Assembly: GCA_015501055.1 (NCBI GenBank)
Contig: JADNYV010000052.1
Span: 150,691 to 214,690, forward strand
Direction of reading: 5' to 3'
From: Mucidula mucida
Taxonomy: Eukaryota > Basidiomycota > Agaricomycetes > Agaricales > Physalacriaceae
Length of the DNA stretch: 64,000 nucleotides
The position numbers and the translations under genes are program-made. Under the pieces are notes generated by a model. The model searched no databases. It saw only the letters and a program-made list of their open reading frames with translations, and was not told where the DNA came from. Positions 34,488 to 44,880 of the stretch are shown piece after piece; position 1 is the first letter of the stretch; the number at the start of each line of letters is the position of its first letter.

Positions 34488-35837
34488 GACAGTAAGCGGT
34501 CGAGATATCGAAGCTTCGGTGTAGCACGAGGAACAAACTCTATTCAAAATTTTGGCCTTTAAAGTCATCAGTGACCAAGACGATATTAGCAGGCTTCAGA
34601 TCTCGTTACTCATTCACCGAGGTCTGGATATACTAACACTGGAGGGGCAGGCTAGATGGAGCCGTGAAGTGATCAGATGGATGCTAAGAATTGAGATTGT
34701 CCAGAGGGTCAGTGTCGGCCTCGGCAATTGGATTGTCAGCGATAACGTGATTCGATTTTTTGTTGCAGCGACCTCGTTGAAAGCTAACGAGTCGACTGTC
34801 CAGTGTCCTTCACTGATGAGATGAGTGGAGTCGTTCACGTCGGCGAACAACCAGGGGCTTGCAATAATGACCTACAGAAAGGAGACAGCATTGGGAAGTG
34901 TGAAGTCCAGATTGTGAAAGGTGGCGCCATCCGAAGGAGCTATGGCGGTGAGCTCTATTTTCAGTGTCAGCATATGAAACTCTCCGATTTTCTTGGCGTC
35001 AAGTAAGTGAATGGTGTGGAGTAGTTAGTCTTCGTGATGGGCATGACCAATTCTAAGAACAAACGAATCATGATTCGGGCTGTGGGGAGGCCGAGTTCGT
35101 GACACTGTTCTTGACGCGCAACAAGCTGTCTCCCGGGGACCCATTTGACCCGTACTCAGTCAATGAGAATAAACAACCTAAGGCTTGCCTTACCTGCTGA
35201 CTGCCGACGTGTATATCGGAGTGGTGTGCGTCGGCCAAGCCCTACCTCGTCAGCATAGCGAGCCGAAACAGCTCTAATGTTTAATATGAGGGGACATCTG
35301 AGGAATTGACAGCATCTCGAAATAAGACCCAGCGCCTACAGTTTCGATATCGATGGCATCGTCAGAATTGAATGTTCGAACATGTGTACACAGTAGCACT
35401 GACCTCCACAGTGATAATTCAGTGGCGCCTGCAGCTGCGCCTTTGCGAGTGACAGACTTAGGAAATGTGGGCCATACCAACATAAAAAATACAGGATTAG
35501 CTAAGGGCCGCCGCCGAGACAAGACGCTGGTGGGTCTTGGTCAATCTTGGTGATCTGCTGCACCTGATCTGCTCACAACACGCGACTATCTAGCCTATAG
35601 CTTTGTTTTACTGGTCTGTTTGTCTTTGCGAATGCTACTGTAGCGTAGCTCTGTCTCCCTAGGCGTGCTAGGGGAGCGAGTCAAGCATTTTGGGCGACCA
35701 TCAACGGTAACTTACAGGGTTTGAAGCGTCAGAAGTTCTACTAGGCAATGGGAGTGTGTCAACAATGCCCGGAAAACACGTACGTTCTCAAGCACTCCAG
35801 CCTCAGTTCATAGATTGGCAATCAAGCGCCAAATGCC
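34488..35837. other. Intergenic at the right arm/spacer junction
   Basis: About 1.35 kb without a recognised gene; short frames on both strands lack motifs. Similarity to the left arm begins near 35838, at the AAATGCCGC sequence shared by both junctions. Confidence 0.45.
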
Positions 35838-35858
35838 GCTGTTTGCCGGCGGCTCCCC

Positions 35859-36929
35859 ATGGCTGATCTTTCCCTCTGCCTCCCACTCACTTGAGAATCT
35901 GTGCAATCTGCATACGAACTCGTTGAGCCAAATGTCCACAGAACACCTGTTCTAACCTGTCAGACTCAGGATCGCATCGCATCCACTCCCCAAGCCCCAA
36001 ACGCCGCCTCTCCAAACATTCGTCTATCCTTTAAATGCGAAAACTACCAGAAGATTGGCGCATTTAAAGTTCGTGGCGCGTTCCACGCCTTAATCCGCCT
36101 CATCCGGCACTTGGGAGAGGACGAAGTGCGCCGTCGCGGCGTCGTTACGCATAGTTCAGGGAATCACGCACAGGCGCTCGCTTATGCAGCCAAGACGTAT
36201 AATATTCCCGCGCATATCGTTATGCCATCGATATCGACTCCGTCGAAGATTGCGGGTACCAAATCCCACGGTGCACACGTCATTTTCTCGGGTTCAACAA
36301 GTGACGAGCGAGAAGCGGTTGTGGCAGAGGTAATCGAGAAGACTGGCGCCATACTAGTACCTCCGTACGACCATCCGGATGTCATCCTCGGGCAGGGAAC
36401 TGTAGGTCTTGAACTCGAAGCGCAGATTCGGGAACTGCAAAGACCCCCACTTGACGCCGTCATTACACCTCTGGGTGGTGGAGGACTGTTATCCGGGGTT
36501 GCGACATACTTCTCTCCAACGAGTACACGCGTATTCGGAGCAGAGCCGTCTTTCGAAGGAGCTGATGATGGAAGGCGCGGGTTGGAGGCAGGTCGACGCG
36601 TCGAGTCTGTCAAAACGTTGACGATCGCAGATGGATTAAGGACGCCTGTTGGATTAATCCCATGGTCGATCATATCGGATAAGAACAAGCTAGCGGGAGT
36701 GTTCAGTGTGTCGGAGGACGAAATAAAGGCTGCGATGAAACTTGTTTTGGAGCGCATGAAGGTCTTCATAGAACCTTCTTCTGCGGTACCCTTGGCGGTT
36801 GTCCTCTTCAACGAGGACTTTCGAAGGCTTGTCGAAAGGGAAGGTGGTGAGAAGGGATGGGATATTGGTGTTGTGTTTAGCGGGGGAAATACGACAGTTG
36901 AGGCAATAGCCAAACTGTTTGGGCCCTAA
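35859..36929 (+). pseudogene. Serine racemase-like gene, right copy, nonsense at codon 12
   Basis: Same length as the left copy (1071 bases from ATG to stop) and nearly the same from codon 50 on, including the PLP lysine (GAFKVRG), SSGNHAQ, GGGGLLSG and FSGGNTT. Codon 12 reads TGA (35892-35894) where the left copy has CGG, a double change (C to T and G to A). The frame after the stop continues to the end without another break, but the first downstream in-frame ATG lies beyond the PLP lysine, so an active enzyme from this copy needs a non-ATG start, splicing, or readthrough. More differences are crowded in its first 150 bases than in all the rest (for example ELVEPN for ELVKPN, CQTQD for CQTLD). 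Confidence 0.85.
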
Positions 36930-37316
36930 AGAGGTCAACAATGAGGTCCTCCTCGAGGTAGATGTTCAATGTGGTGTCATCGTGCCCATTGTCCCTATGC
37001 GAAGCGGAACGATGCATTTGCATCGTGTATGCCTTATTCTGTACGTCTGACCTGTTGTGATTTGATATTGATCGCAATCCCTTTGCATGTTTAGTCTGCT
37101 ACGACCGTACAATTACACAACCTGAAGATGACCTTCTGCTCTTTCACCACACCATCGCGACGAGTCAGGTTCGAGCGGACATAAAGTATCAATTGGTTCC
37201 TATTATGGCAATTCCAATAACCCATTGTTTTTCTAACATGCGCATACAATAGGATTGTTTCCTTCCCGTTTCCATCCCAGGCAAAATCCTGGACAATTGG
37301 TTGGCGACCTGCGATC

Positions 37317-37324
37317 TATATAAG
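37317..37324 (+). promoter_or_regulatory. TATA box of the right Clp1-like gene
   Basis: TATATAAG centred about 60 bases before the ATG at 37381, preceded by an ATTGG (inverted CCAAT) at about 37297. The same elements are present in the left arm. Confidence 0.65.
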
Positions 37325-37380
37325 GCCTACGCCAATATGCAGTCCTCAAGCCTCAGTCAGCCATATCCACTCCGTTCGCA

Positions 37381-38187
37381 ATGCCCGCTAAAGCTGTCCC
37401 CCACAACCCTCCCTCTCCTCAACGCCAGGCTAAAGTCGAAGCCGCTGCCCAGCGTGCCCGCCTAGTCCAACAAGCATCGACATCTCGTCGCGTCCTCAGC
37501 CGTGCGAGCCTCCCGCGACGCCTGATTCGTCCCCCACCACCGGCAACAGTCGACGATCCCATGTACATGTATTTCATGGACGTGATTACACGCGATTTGG
37601 GAGCCCCGGCGCTTCAGTCCCTTGCCCAGACGTTTATTGCTGGCCCATCATCTCCTTGCGACTTGCCATCCTCCCTCCCCGTGCAAATAGATGGAGAGTT
37701 CCCCGCGACACATGCGCTGGCTATGTTCAGCCCTGCGCATGAGCGCATCAACGTCTTTCCGGTACACGAAACGATACTTCGTGTACACTGCAATTCCCTT
37801 CCTCCATTCCCAGCAGTCAACGACATCCCGGAAGACCATGTCCCCGTCATATATCTCAGCTTGCCCCATCCCGAGAGCTACGTCCCCATGTCCCGGTACC
37901 TTTACACGCATCGACAGGATGTGCTTTTTTCTGCATTGTGCCCTGGTGTACAAGCTTTCGAATGCACGCCGTTTCTGTCGAGTACCCCGCAGGTCAGACT
38001 GAATAGGGACCTAGTCGTCAGTGCGGCCAAAATTCTTCTCGCGACGCGTCCAGTACTAGCGTCTATGCAATACATTTATGGTCTCTGGCACAACATGGTC
38101 GCTCTTGGCATTCACGACGATGGAATGTGGGATGTTGTCCTCCTCGCATACAGTCTCTATGCCGTGGCCCTCTCCCTTTCTCACTAA
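37381..38187 (+). CDS. Clp1-like (clampless1 family) protein, intact copy
   Basis: Single-exon 268-residue protein. The N-terminus (about 1-58) is basic and Pro/Arg-rich, possibly a nuclear targeting region (RRVLSRASLPRRLIRPPPP). The rest resembles the Agaricomycete Clp1 family: VPVIYLSLPHPESYVPMSRYLYTHRQDVLF at 154-183 with the family YLYT(K/H)R signature, and YIYGLWHNMVALGIHDDGMWDV at 231-252, matching the family pattern of a GLW.N..ALG..DD..W motif. Clp1 is known from Coprinopsis cinerea as a target of the A mating-type pathway needed for clamp cell formation, and from Ustilago maydis as a post-mating proliferation regulator. A role of this copy in sexual development is inference. The gene has a clear TATA promoter and is the only intact copy; the left arm copy has a one-base deletion. 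Confidence 0.7.
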   Translation: MPAKAVPHNPPSPQRQAKVEAAAQRARLVQQASTSRRVLSRASLPRRLIRPPPPATVDDPMYMYFMDVITRDLGAPALQSLAQTFIAGPSSPCDLPSSLPVQIDGEFPATHALAMFSPAHERINVFPVHETILRVHCNSLPPFPAVNDIPEDHVPVIYLSLPHPESYVPMSRYLYTHRQDVLFSALCPGVQAFECTPFLSSTPQVRLNRDLVVSAAKILLATRPVLASMQYIYGLWHNMVALGIHDDGMWDVVLLAYSLYAVALSLSH

Positions 38188-38617
38188 ACACTCATGTTCC
38201 ATTGTACCTATGCATCACCATCCCATGTAGCGTTTGTTCTATTTCTTTATGCATCTCAACCCTGTATTTTACCAATAACAATGTACATTATTTCATGTAT
38301 GCAGACAATGGCATCATTGTGTCCTTTTCGCTATTGTCGAACGTAAGCAGTACGCCGCAGAGACAATGAGCTTTTCTGCCAGCGGCGGATCGGTGCGAAT
38401 CCCGAACAATGACTTTCTTCCGCCATGGCATGGACAAGACTGGAACAAGGATCAGCATTTATGAAGGCCTTATCAAGGACGCTAATCCCCGACTGAGTTA
38501 GAGTGGCCCACGAGTCAAAGTAAGCATAGACATCTAACATTCCTCACATATTTTGACGCGTTCTCTGATTCAAGGCTTCCGAATCAAAGTCTGCAAAGAC
38601 AATCCCGACGCGCAGTT

Positions 38618-39906
38618 ATGTCTTCAGGAAGGCTCTCTCAAGAACTTGTCGATCTCATTGTTGACGATGTCCATCGCATACACGGGCGGCCTGCTCTTCT
38701 GCTCCTCCTTCGGGCTGCGCGCTGTTTTGGTCCCCGTTGCAGAAAATACATCTACGAAATAATCACCTTACCTGTCAAGGTCGATTCCGGCCTACTTGAC
38801 GAGTCGCTCAAGAAGCGCAACCTGCGCCTTCTCGAGACTCTTCAAAATCCGTTAACGGACATCGCGTGGCTCGTCAAGCGGGTGAAATACGATCTATGCT
38901 TTGACTCGCATGAAATTCTCTGCATGGTTGCAACTTCAGCATGGGATATGCTGGCCAGGCTGAAGCCCCTGCTGGTCAACGTAGAGGACGTTACGGTGGA
39001 CTTCCGATCTTATGAGTACCTTCACGGCATTTACACCTCCAGCGCGATCCATTTTGATACGCCGCTTGCGCAGGCGATCACCAACATCCTCCCCATCAGC
39101 GCTTTTACAAGGCTGGAGATATCTTCTCTGAAGCTTCATCCTCTGCCCTTCATTGAAATGATCGCCAAGTTTCCGCACGTTTCGACAATATCACCTTGGA
39201 TTTCGGAAGGATGAAGACATGGGAAGATCCGCTACTCACCACATGCCCTCCCTACCAGATAAGAGAATTATGTATCTATGATACCGAGCTCCTTGACTCT
39301 AATTATTGCGGGACTCCAGAACTTTTCTCTGGCGTCCGCGTCTCATTCTGCTTTACTTTACTTTCAATGATCTCGTCAGTAATAGTACTACTCTGTGGTC
39401 CTTCTTAGCGGATTTTCTCTCCACCATACAGCAGCTAGACGAGCTATACATACAGCTTAACTCTGAGGCTGATGACGGTACGAGTTATAACACTATGAAT
39501 TATCTCTGGTTCACACTTGCCTTTAGGTCTGCACCTTCCGGATATGTTGCGCGCTTCTTCTTTATGGCTCGAACTGAGCGAACCTGAGCATTTAGCTTGC
39601 CTTGCGGATTCTTTGGTGGCCGAGGTTGATTTTCCCATCAACCTACGACGATTAGCGGTCATAGGGGACTACGACTGGGATGCGACGGAGTGGCGTGTTT
39701 TAGCGCATGCCCTGTGCAATCCACATCTGTCGATGGTGGCGGTCGCTATTGTCATTGATTATGCATTCTGCGATGTTGATAAGGGAAAGATCGAAGAGAC
39801 GAGAATGTATTTTGACGAATGTCGGGCGAAGGTGACTGTAAACTGCCTATCAGTAAAAACCGAGTGGCATCTTTGCCGCCACGCCTTGTTTGAGACCTGC
39901 CTGTAG
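38618..39906 (+). pseudogene. F-box-like protein gene, right copy
   Basis: Begins MSSGRLSQELVDLIVDDVHR and is nearly identical to the left copy for the first 198 codons (one residue differs, LPVKVDSG for LPVNVDSG). It shares the same frame break before NITLDFGRMKTW. Beyond about 39300 it differs strongly and has its own indels relative to the left arm (an extra T in TCTAATTATTG, one T fewer in AACTTTTCTC, one C fewer in GTCCGCGTC), so the middle block cannot be read through. The last block (39517-39906) still encodes GLHLPDMLRASSLWLELSEP and CRAKVTVNCLSVKTEWHLC, about 80 percent like the left copy. Probably non-functional; F-box families often birth and die like this. Confidence 0.65.
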
Positions 39907-40108
39907 ATTAAATGTCATAGCACGCACAAACGAACAAATCCTGTCCCTTGCAGCGATACATATTGAATTGTGGCGCCCATGGTTAGTACGCAGGTTCATG
40001 ACTGGTGATGCAATACTATGCCTAGATAGCTACAGACAGAGGGTCCAGTAGCTGCGGTTGTGAGCTTTCATTGAAAGTCTTCAGACATAAGTAATTATTT
40101 GCACAGGT

Positions 40109-42007
40109 CTACAGGCTGACTCTGTCGATGACCACGCTCTCGGTATGCGCTATTTTCTGCTCCATATGTTCAAATTCTTCCACGATATCCTATCAATTAG
40201 AGAGGTGTCGTCGCCAATTCTGCACAACATACCTCCACCGGCACGTCGCTATGTTCCTTGATCGAGAAGATCACGACTCCGCAGAGCGGGAGCGCAAGCA
40301 TCAGCAGAGCAAAGTTAGCCCCAAGTTCGTTGATATACGGAGCCCCCACAGCGTCGATACCGTAGGCGATTGCGCCGCCTCCGGACTGGATCGCTTTATA
40401 GAAACCGGCCTGTTTAGACCTTTCAAGTCAATGAAAAGAATGAGATGAAGGATCTAATACGCACGTATCGCGCAAGGGTGAAGGCTGTAGGTCATTTCGC
40501 AGTAAGAAATCGAGGGCCGTGGCCCAAAAAGAGGTACGTACGATCATTGGTCAAGCTACCCATGTCCAGTACATCAGACCTTGTACGAATGAGTCGTTGA
40601 TGTAGTAAAAGAACAGCAATGCAGCGGGCTTCGCTATTCTCGCTGTGTCTTTATAGTTGATCTTTGGGTCGACAGTCGTCGCTCTGGTAAAGTTGACCTG
40701 GTACGCTATACCCAGCGACCATACGACAGCAGCGCATGTCATGGTAACACCGAGACCAAGGAAGCCACGCTGGCGACGCCCGAACCACTTAATATCGAGG
40801 ATAAGACCAAGTATCTGGGCTCCACAGATGGAGGCGACACTAGTAAGAATACCGTTCAAGGCGCGCGTCGAAGAGTCCAACAAGGCGAATGCGATGGCAC
40901 TTGATAGGTGTAGAAAAAGTTGCTCGCAAACGACGAGGGTAAGAGAACGAGCATGTGGCGGTTTCTGAACACACTGATAGAGATTGTTAACAATCATAGT
41001 AGAGAATACTTGCGAGGAGAAATGCCACCTCAAGAATCCCGAGACCTCCTGCCGGAAGGTGATAGTGGGCTGCAGCTCGACCCGAGCACCGCCATAACGG
41101 CGCACTTCAGATGGGGGCAGGATAAAGATACATAAACAAGATCCGAGCGCCATTACGATCATCATAGCCAAGTAGGTAGTCGTCTTGACAGCGTCCAACC
41201 CACCATCCTTGACATTAATTGCAAACGCGATGATGGATCCAATGAGGGATCTGCCGTACTATCAAAAGGGGGCCTTTGCGAGGTACCTAGTCTGTACTAA
41301 CCCAGTTTGAAAGACCTGAACACGCTAGTGAGGAAGGCTGGCTTTTGGTGAGGATACGGTGTACTTACGCCCCAGAACATCCCGATCGCCCTTCCTTTAT
41401 CTTTCTCTTCGGGGTACGACATCATGATACATCCTTGGGCAGACCAAAGGAGCGCGGCTACATGGATAATGTTGAACTCAGTAAGAAATTTTCGGAAGAC
41501 GGAAAAGGGCTTACCAGTAGCACCTAAAATTCCACCAGCGACAATGAGGAACCAGCGCGTACCCTGAGTCTGGAAACACCATAGCGAGCCAATATATAGG
41601 ATATATCCCAGAGTGCCGATGAACAACGTCAGTCTTGGGCCCAGCAGGTTGTTGATAGAACCGCCAAAGAATCCCGCGATACAGAAGACGCCGTACAAAA
41701 CCGAATTGGAGATATCGGATAGGGCACTAGACCATTGAGTCTCCAACATACGGATGAACGACACGAAAGACTGACATATCGTGAGTTCCACCTGTCGACG
41801 ACCAGAGCACGGACGAGGACGAAAAGAAATGATGGTAATACCTGCTCCAAGCTGGTTGATGGCTATGTACATGCCGACGGTGCAAAAGCAGATCAAGCCA
41901 ACCACGAAGACCTGCGCCATTGGTGTGTGTAACCATGTCGGATACGAAAACTTCAGCATTTTGATGGTTGAAACCGGTGCTGGAACGGTGAGAGACCTGG
42001 TGGCCAT
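40109..42007 (-). CDS. UNC93-like (DUF895) MFS-fold membrane protein
   Basis: Multi-exon minus-strand gene with ATG at 42007 (MATRSLTVPAPVSTIKMLKF). Segments in order: MAQVFVVGLICFCTVGMYIAINQLGAG, ALSDISNSVLYGVFCIAGFFGGSINNLLGPRLTLFIG, ALLWSAQGCIMMSYPEEKDKGRAIGMFWGVF, FAINVKDGGLDAVKTTTYLAMMIVMALGSCLCIFILPPSEVRRYGG, GAQILGLILDIKWFGRRQRGFLGL, FYYINDSFVQGLMYWTWVA, and the end AIAYGIDAVGAPYINELGAN plus DIVEEFEHMEQKIAHTESVV before the stop at 40109. This is the fungal UNC93-like family, a 10-12 helix MFS relative; substrates are mostly unknown. It lies just outside the right arm. It is a different family from the MCT-type transporter on the left side, so the two are not part of the duplication. 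No frame break noted. Confidence 0.88.
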
Positions 42008-42538
42008 TACTGCGCGAATAGCCGCTAGTATTTAAACAACGAATGCATAGGCCTACGTAAGTGGCGATAGTAAAGAGGTCAAGAAGCCGCTTCGAGGGAG
42101 TCTAGGTGAACAGCTTGGAACGAACTATCGGGAACAAGGGTGGAACCTCGACGAGCGAAGCATCAGAGTGTGCTGCAGTCCATACGCTTCATAGAAAAGG
42201 GAGAGAGCCATTGGCGCATAATTCTTGGGAGACATTTGACTACGCCCCGATGTGGGAAGGCGATTCCAAGTAGACAGGACTACACCGACCAGATTCAGCG
42301 GTGCCTAGACTAGAAGAGGCGCTCTTACCCCGCGGCGCCGGCCATGCATGAACGCTGCTGGATGGATTAAGGAACTCAGACTTCCCCTCGAACTTACTCA
42401 GTTACTCCCGAACCACGACCAAGCCTGCATTCAGCCGCGAGTCGGCTCCCGCTGAAAAAGACTAGCATCGACAAAACATTTTCGTAGACCGAAGGGAATG
42501 AAGGTAATACTGGTCTCAATTCAACAATACATTTCGGC
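42008..42538. other. Intergenic, no gene recognised
   Basis: About 530 bases between the UNC93-like start and the AIG1-like stop. Nothing recognised. Confidence 0.45.
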
Positions 42539-43388
42539 TCATGGATGTATCGCGTTCAAGGCGCGCAGAGAAATGTAGGCAATAGCCGTAGCACCTGCGT
42601 ATATAGCAAGCCGTACTTCCACAGTATTGTTCAAGAACGGATAGGGAACTAGCATTCTGTTCAGCACAACACGCTCCATCACGTTTACAGAAAGGACTCA
42701 CAAACTCCATTGATACTCGAACAGTATTCCTCCCAAGACGTGTAGAGCACAGTGACTAAGGTCGCCAAAGGAAGCGCGTACGACGACATTGTCTTTCGGG
42801 AATACTTTTTCTCGAAGAGCATAAAGTCCAAGACTAATGCCAGGCCAGGAAGGGCGTGTAGTCCAAGGTCAACAGAGAGTGGGATACGGAAAAGGTCAGG
42901 TACTTCGGAAGACGATGTCGGTTCGGTGATGTCTTCCGATGCCTTGGGCAGTATCAAGCTCGGAAAGACGAAGATGAGAGACCAGTAGATAGACGAGACG
43001 ACAGCCTCAAGCTAGATGAACCGAGTATTAGAGTTGGTTCATAGTCCCGCCTTGAGATAACTTACAGGCATGGCCACCATGATAAGAAATCGCTTGATGG
43101 ATCGAAAAACTATTCGTTTCCTTCATTGAATTGCTGCGGAAACGCGTCGACGAGGATGCCGAAGCTCATCGCAGCGACGGCGACGAACAATCTACATGAA
43201 CAATAAACTCACTGCTCCAACAGCCATGACGGCGTGCGTTCTTACCCGTGTATTGTCAAAAATTGGGAGCTTCCGCCGAATTGACCCTCGAACAATGTGC
43301 CGTGGGGATTCAACGGGGTGCTGAAAGCAGCGAGCATGCCGGTAATCGCACCAGCATGAAGTAGGAATGCAGCTACTCGAGTAGCCAT
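42539..43388 (-). CDS. AIG1/FAR-17a-like integral membrane protein
   Basis: The start MATRVAAFLLHAGAITGMLA at 43388 is followed by FGGSSQFLTIHG, then after an intron LFVAVAAMSFGILVDAFPQQF, FRSIKRFLIMVAMP, LEAVVSSIYWSLIFVFPSLILP, FRIPLSVDLGLHALPGLALVLDFMLFEKKY, YALPLATLVTVLYTSWEEY and a last exon ending AIAYISLRALNAIHP at 42539. The QFLT and LGLHALPGLALVLD blocks hold the Thr and His positions that are catalytic in human AIG1/ADTRP, which hydrolyse fatty acid esters of hydroxy fatty acids in the ER membrane. Five to six membrane helices are visible. Enzymatic role in fungi is inferred from the family. Intact over about five exons. Confidence 0.85.
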
Positions 43389-43759
43389 CCTGTTGGTACG
43401 ATGATGAGGTGGGACGAGGCCGCGGTAAGTGGGTCCCGGATGACATATGATTGATGAGTGCACGAAGACGAGCTCCGGTGTGTTGATGAGACGGCACTGT
43501 AAGTATTTAATCATAAATATAGCAACCCCTCCGATGACTAGTCTACAGTGTAGAAGAAGTGGTGGTGGTACAATTGATGGTACATTAGATTTTGGGGGTG
43601 CATTGAAAAATGCAAGTCATTGAATATCATACATGCGGAAATATGGTAGAGGTGGCCTGTATGTTGTTAGTTGCGATGTATTCGGATCGCTAGTTATTCA
43701 GTCAGGACTATTTGAACAAGTCTAAAGTGTAAATCCTTACATTCCAATCTCGGAAGCGT

Positions 43760-44728
43760 TTACCACTCGGGGCGGAAGGGATCTCCCCCCATGATTCGTT
43801 CAGTCTTTGATCCGACGCAGAGAAGCGGACTGATCGCGTCTCTCAGCTCCTCCGGGACGGCGGCGAGAACATGATCTTTCTTCACTCTGGGTCCCCATAT
43901 ACTCTCGTGGTAGACGTCCACCAACGTCATGGTTTGCAAGGAGTCGGCACTGCCTACGAGATAGGCCGCAACCGCTGTTGCATGCAAACATACCACCTGG
44001 CCAAGATAAAAGGACCGTAGAGATGGAATGTTAGGAAGCGGCTGCGGTTGCTTCGCGGAGGAGGGATAGAATGCCATATTCGTCAAGGTGAGGTGCTGTA
44101 GATTTGTCCATTTTGACAATGCCAAAAACAGATGGGGCGTTACTGTCGCGACTATCTATGGCGATGGTGAATACTCGGCATCGAAACTAGCAGAAGGAAT
44201 TACTGCAGTAGAGAAGTGATGTGGGGGATCTGGCCCCGTCCAAAGAAAGCGAGCAGGACTGTAGTTATCTATTGAATGATCGCCGTCTTGGAAGCAGAGA
44301 TCGACGTACTTGACTCTGTTCAAGGCATCGAAGACCTTCTCCGGATGTGGATCACCAATGTGGGAGTTCACGACCAGACGCAGATGATCGAGTTCTAGCC
44401 TGCGACCTATCCCAGTATCGGTCATTTTGGCAGCCGGGTCGCTGCAAATTCGCTCCAGGGTGGCGTCCAAGGCAGGAAATATCGCGCCCGACGCGCCCCC
44501 GGCAATGTCTACCGCGATGTTACGAGGAGAGCACGCCAGCAAAGAAACCCTCAGAGCCTCGGCAAACTTGGCGAGCTGGGAGACGCTGCGAAAGTGCAGA
44601 CTTTGGTGGAGGATATTCCGGGAGACCAGGAGAAATAAAGAGCTCGTGCATAAAATAGACGTGACCTCGGGATGTATGGGTATCGCATACAGAAGGATTT
44701 CAATCAATACTTCGACGGGGAGCATTGC
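43760..44728 (-). pseudogene. F-box-like protein gene with an in-frame TAG
   Basis: From the ATG at 44728 the protein reads MLPVEVLIEILLYAIPIHPE and continues RNILHQSLHFRSVSQLAKFAEAL, the usual F-box-like start of mushroom genes; the frame is also open upstream to 44935 with MLLAAAAAARR, which I consider unlikely. At 44156-44158 (complement) the frame meets TAG after FDAEYSPSP and then goes on in the same frame as IVATVTPHLFLALSKWTNLQHLTLTNMAF, down to GGDPFRPEW and the final stop at 43760. No intron can remove the TAG without shifting frame as far as I could see. Unrelated in sequence to the F-box genes of the arms. Either a nonsense allele or a sequence error. Confidence 0.6.
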
Positions 44729-44880
44729 GTCCTGGGAGGGAAAGGGAGGATACAATAGTGGGAGAACGCCGTCAGGGTTGCAGCGGCGCGCCGCGGCCGC
44801 TGCCGCCAATAGCATAGTTTCAGTCACGTGGCTTGATGATCCCCACTCGGAAGCAAATCCGATTTTGGGAGCCGACCACC

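Larger units (their letters stand above)
35838..39925 (+). repeat. Right arm of the long inverted duplication
   Basis: Mirror copy of 14866-18930 in the opposite orientation, separated from it by about 16.9 kb. It contains the racemase-like, Clp1-like and F-box-like genes reading left to right. The core (about 36.0-39.25 kb) matches the left arm with only scattered single differences; the last 0.6 kb is diverged with several small indels. Recombination between the arms would invert the spacer. Confidence 0.93.

Noticed and set aside
35901..36929. Right racemase copy as a normal gene starting at 35901
   Set aside because: Position 35901 is a GTG just after the TGA at codon 12; the natural ATG at 35859 is cut off by that stop.
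19552..42007. The two MFS-fold transporters near the arms as part of the inverted duplication
   Set aside because: One is MCT-like and the other UNC93-like, with no shared sequence blocks; one lies inside the spacer and the other outside the arms.
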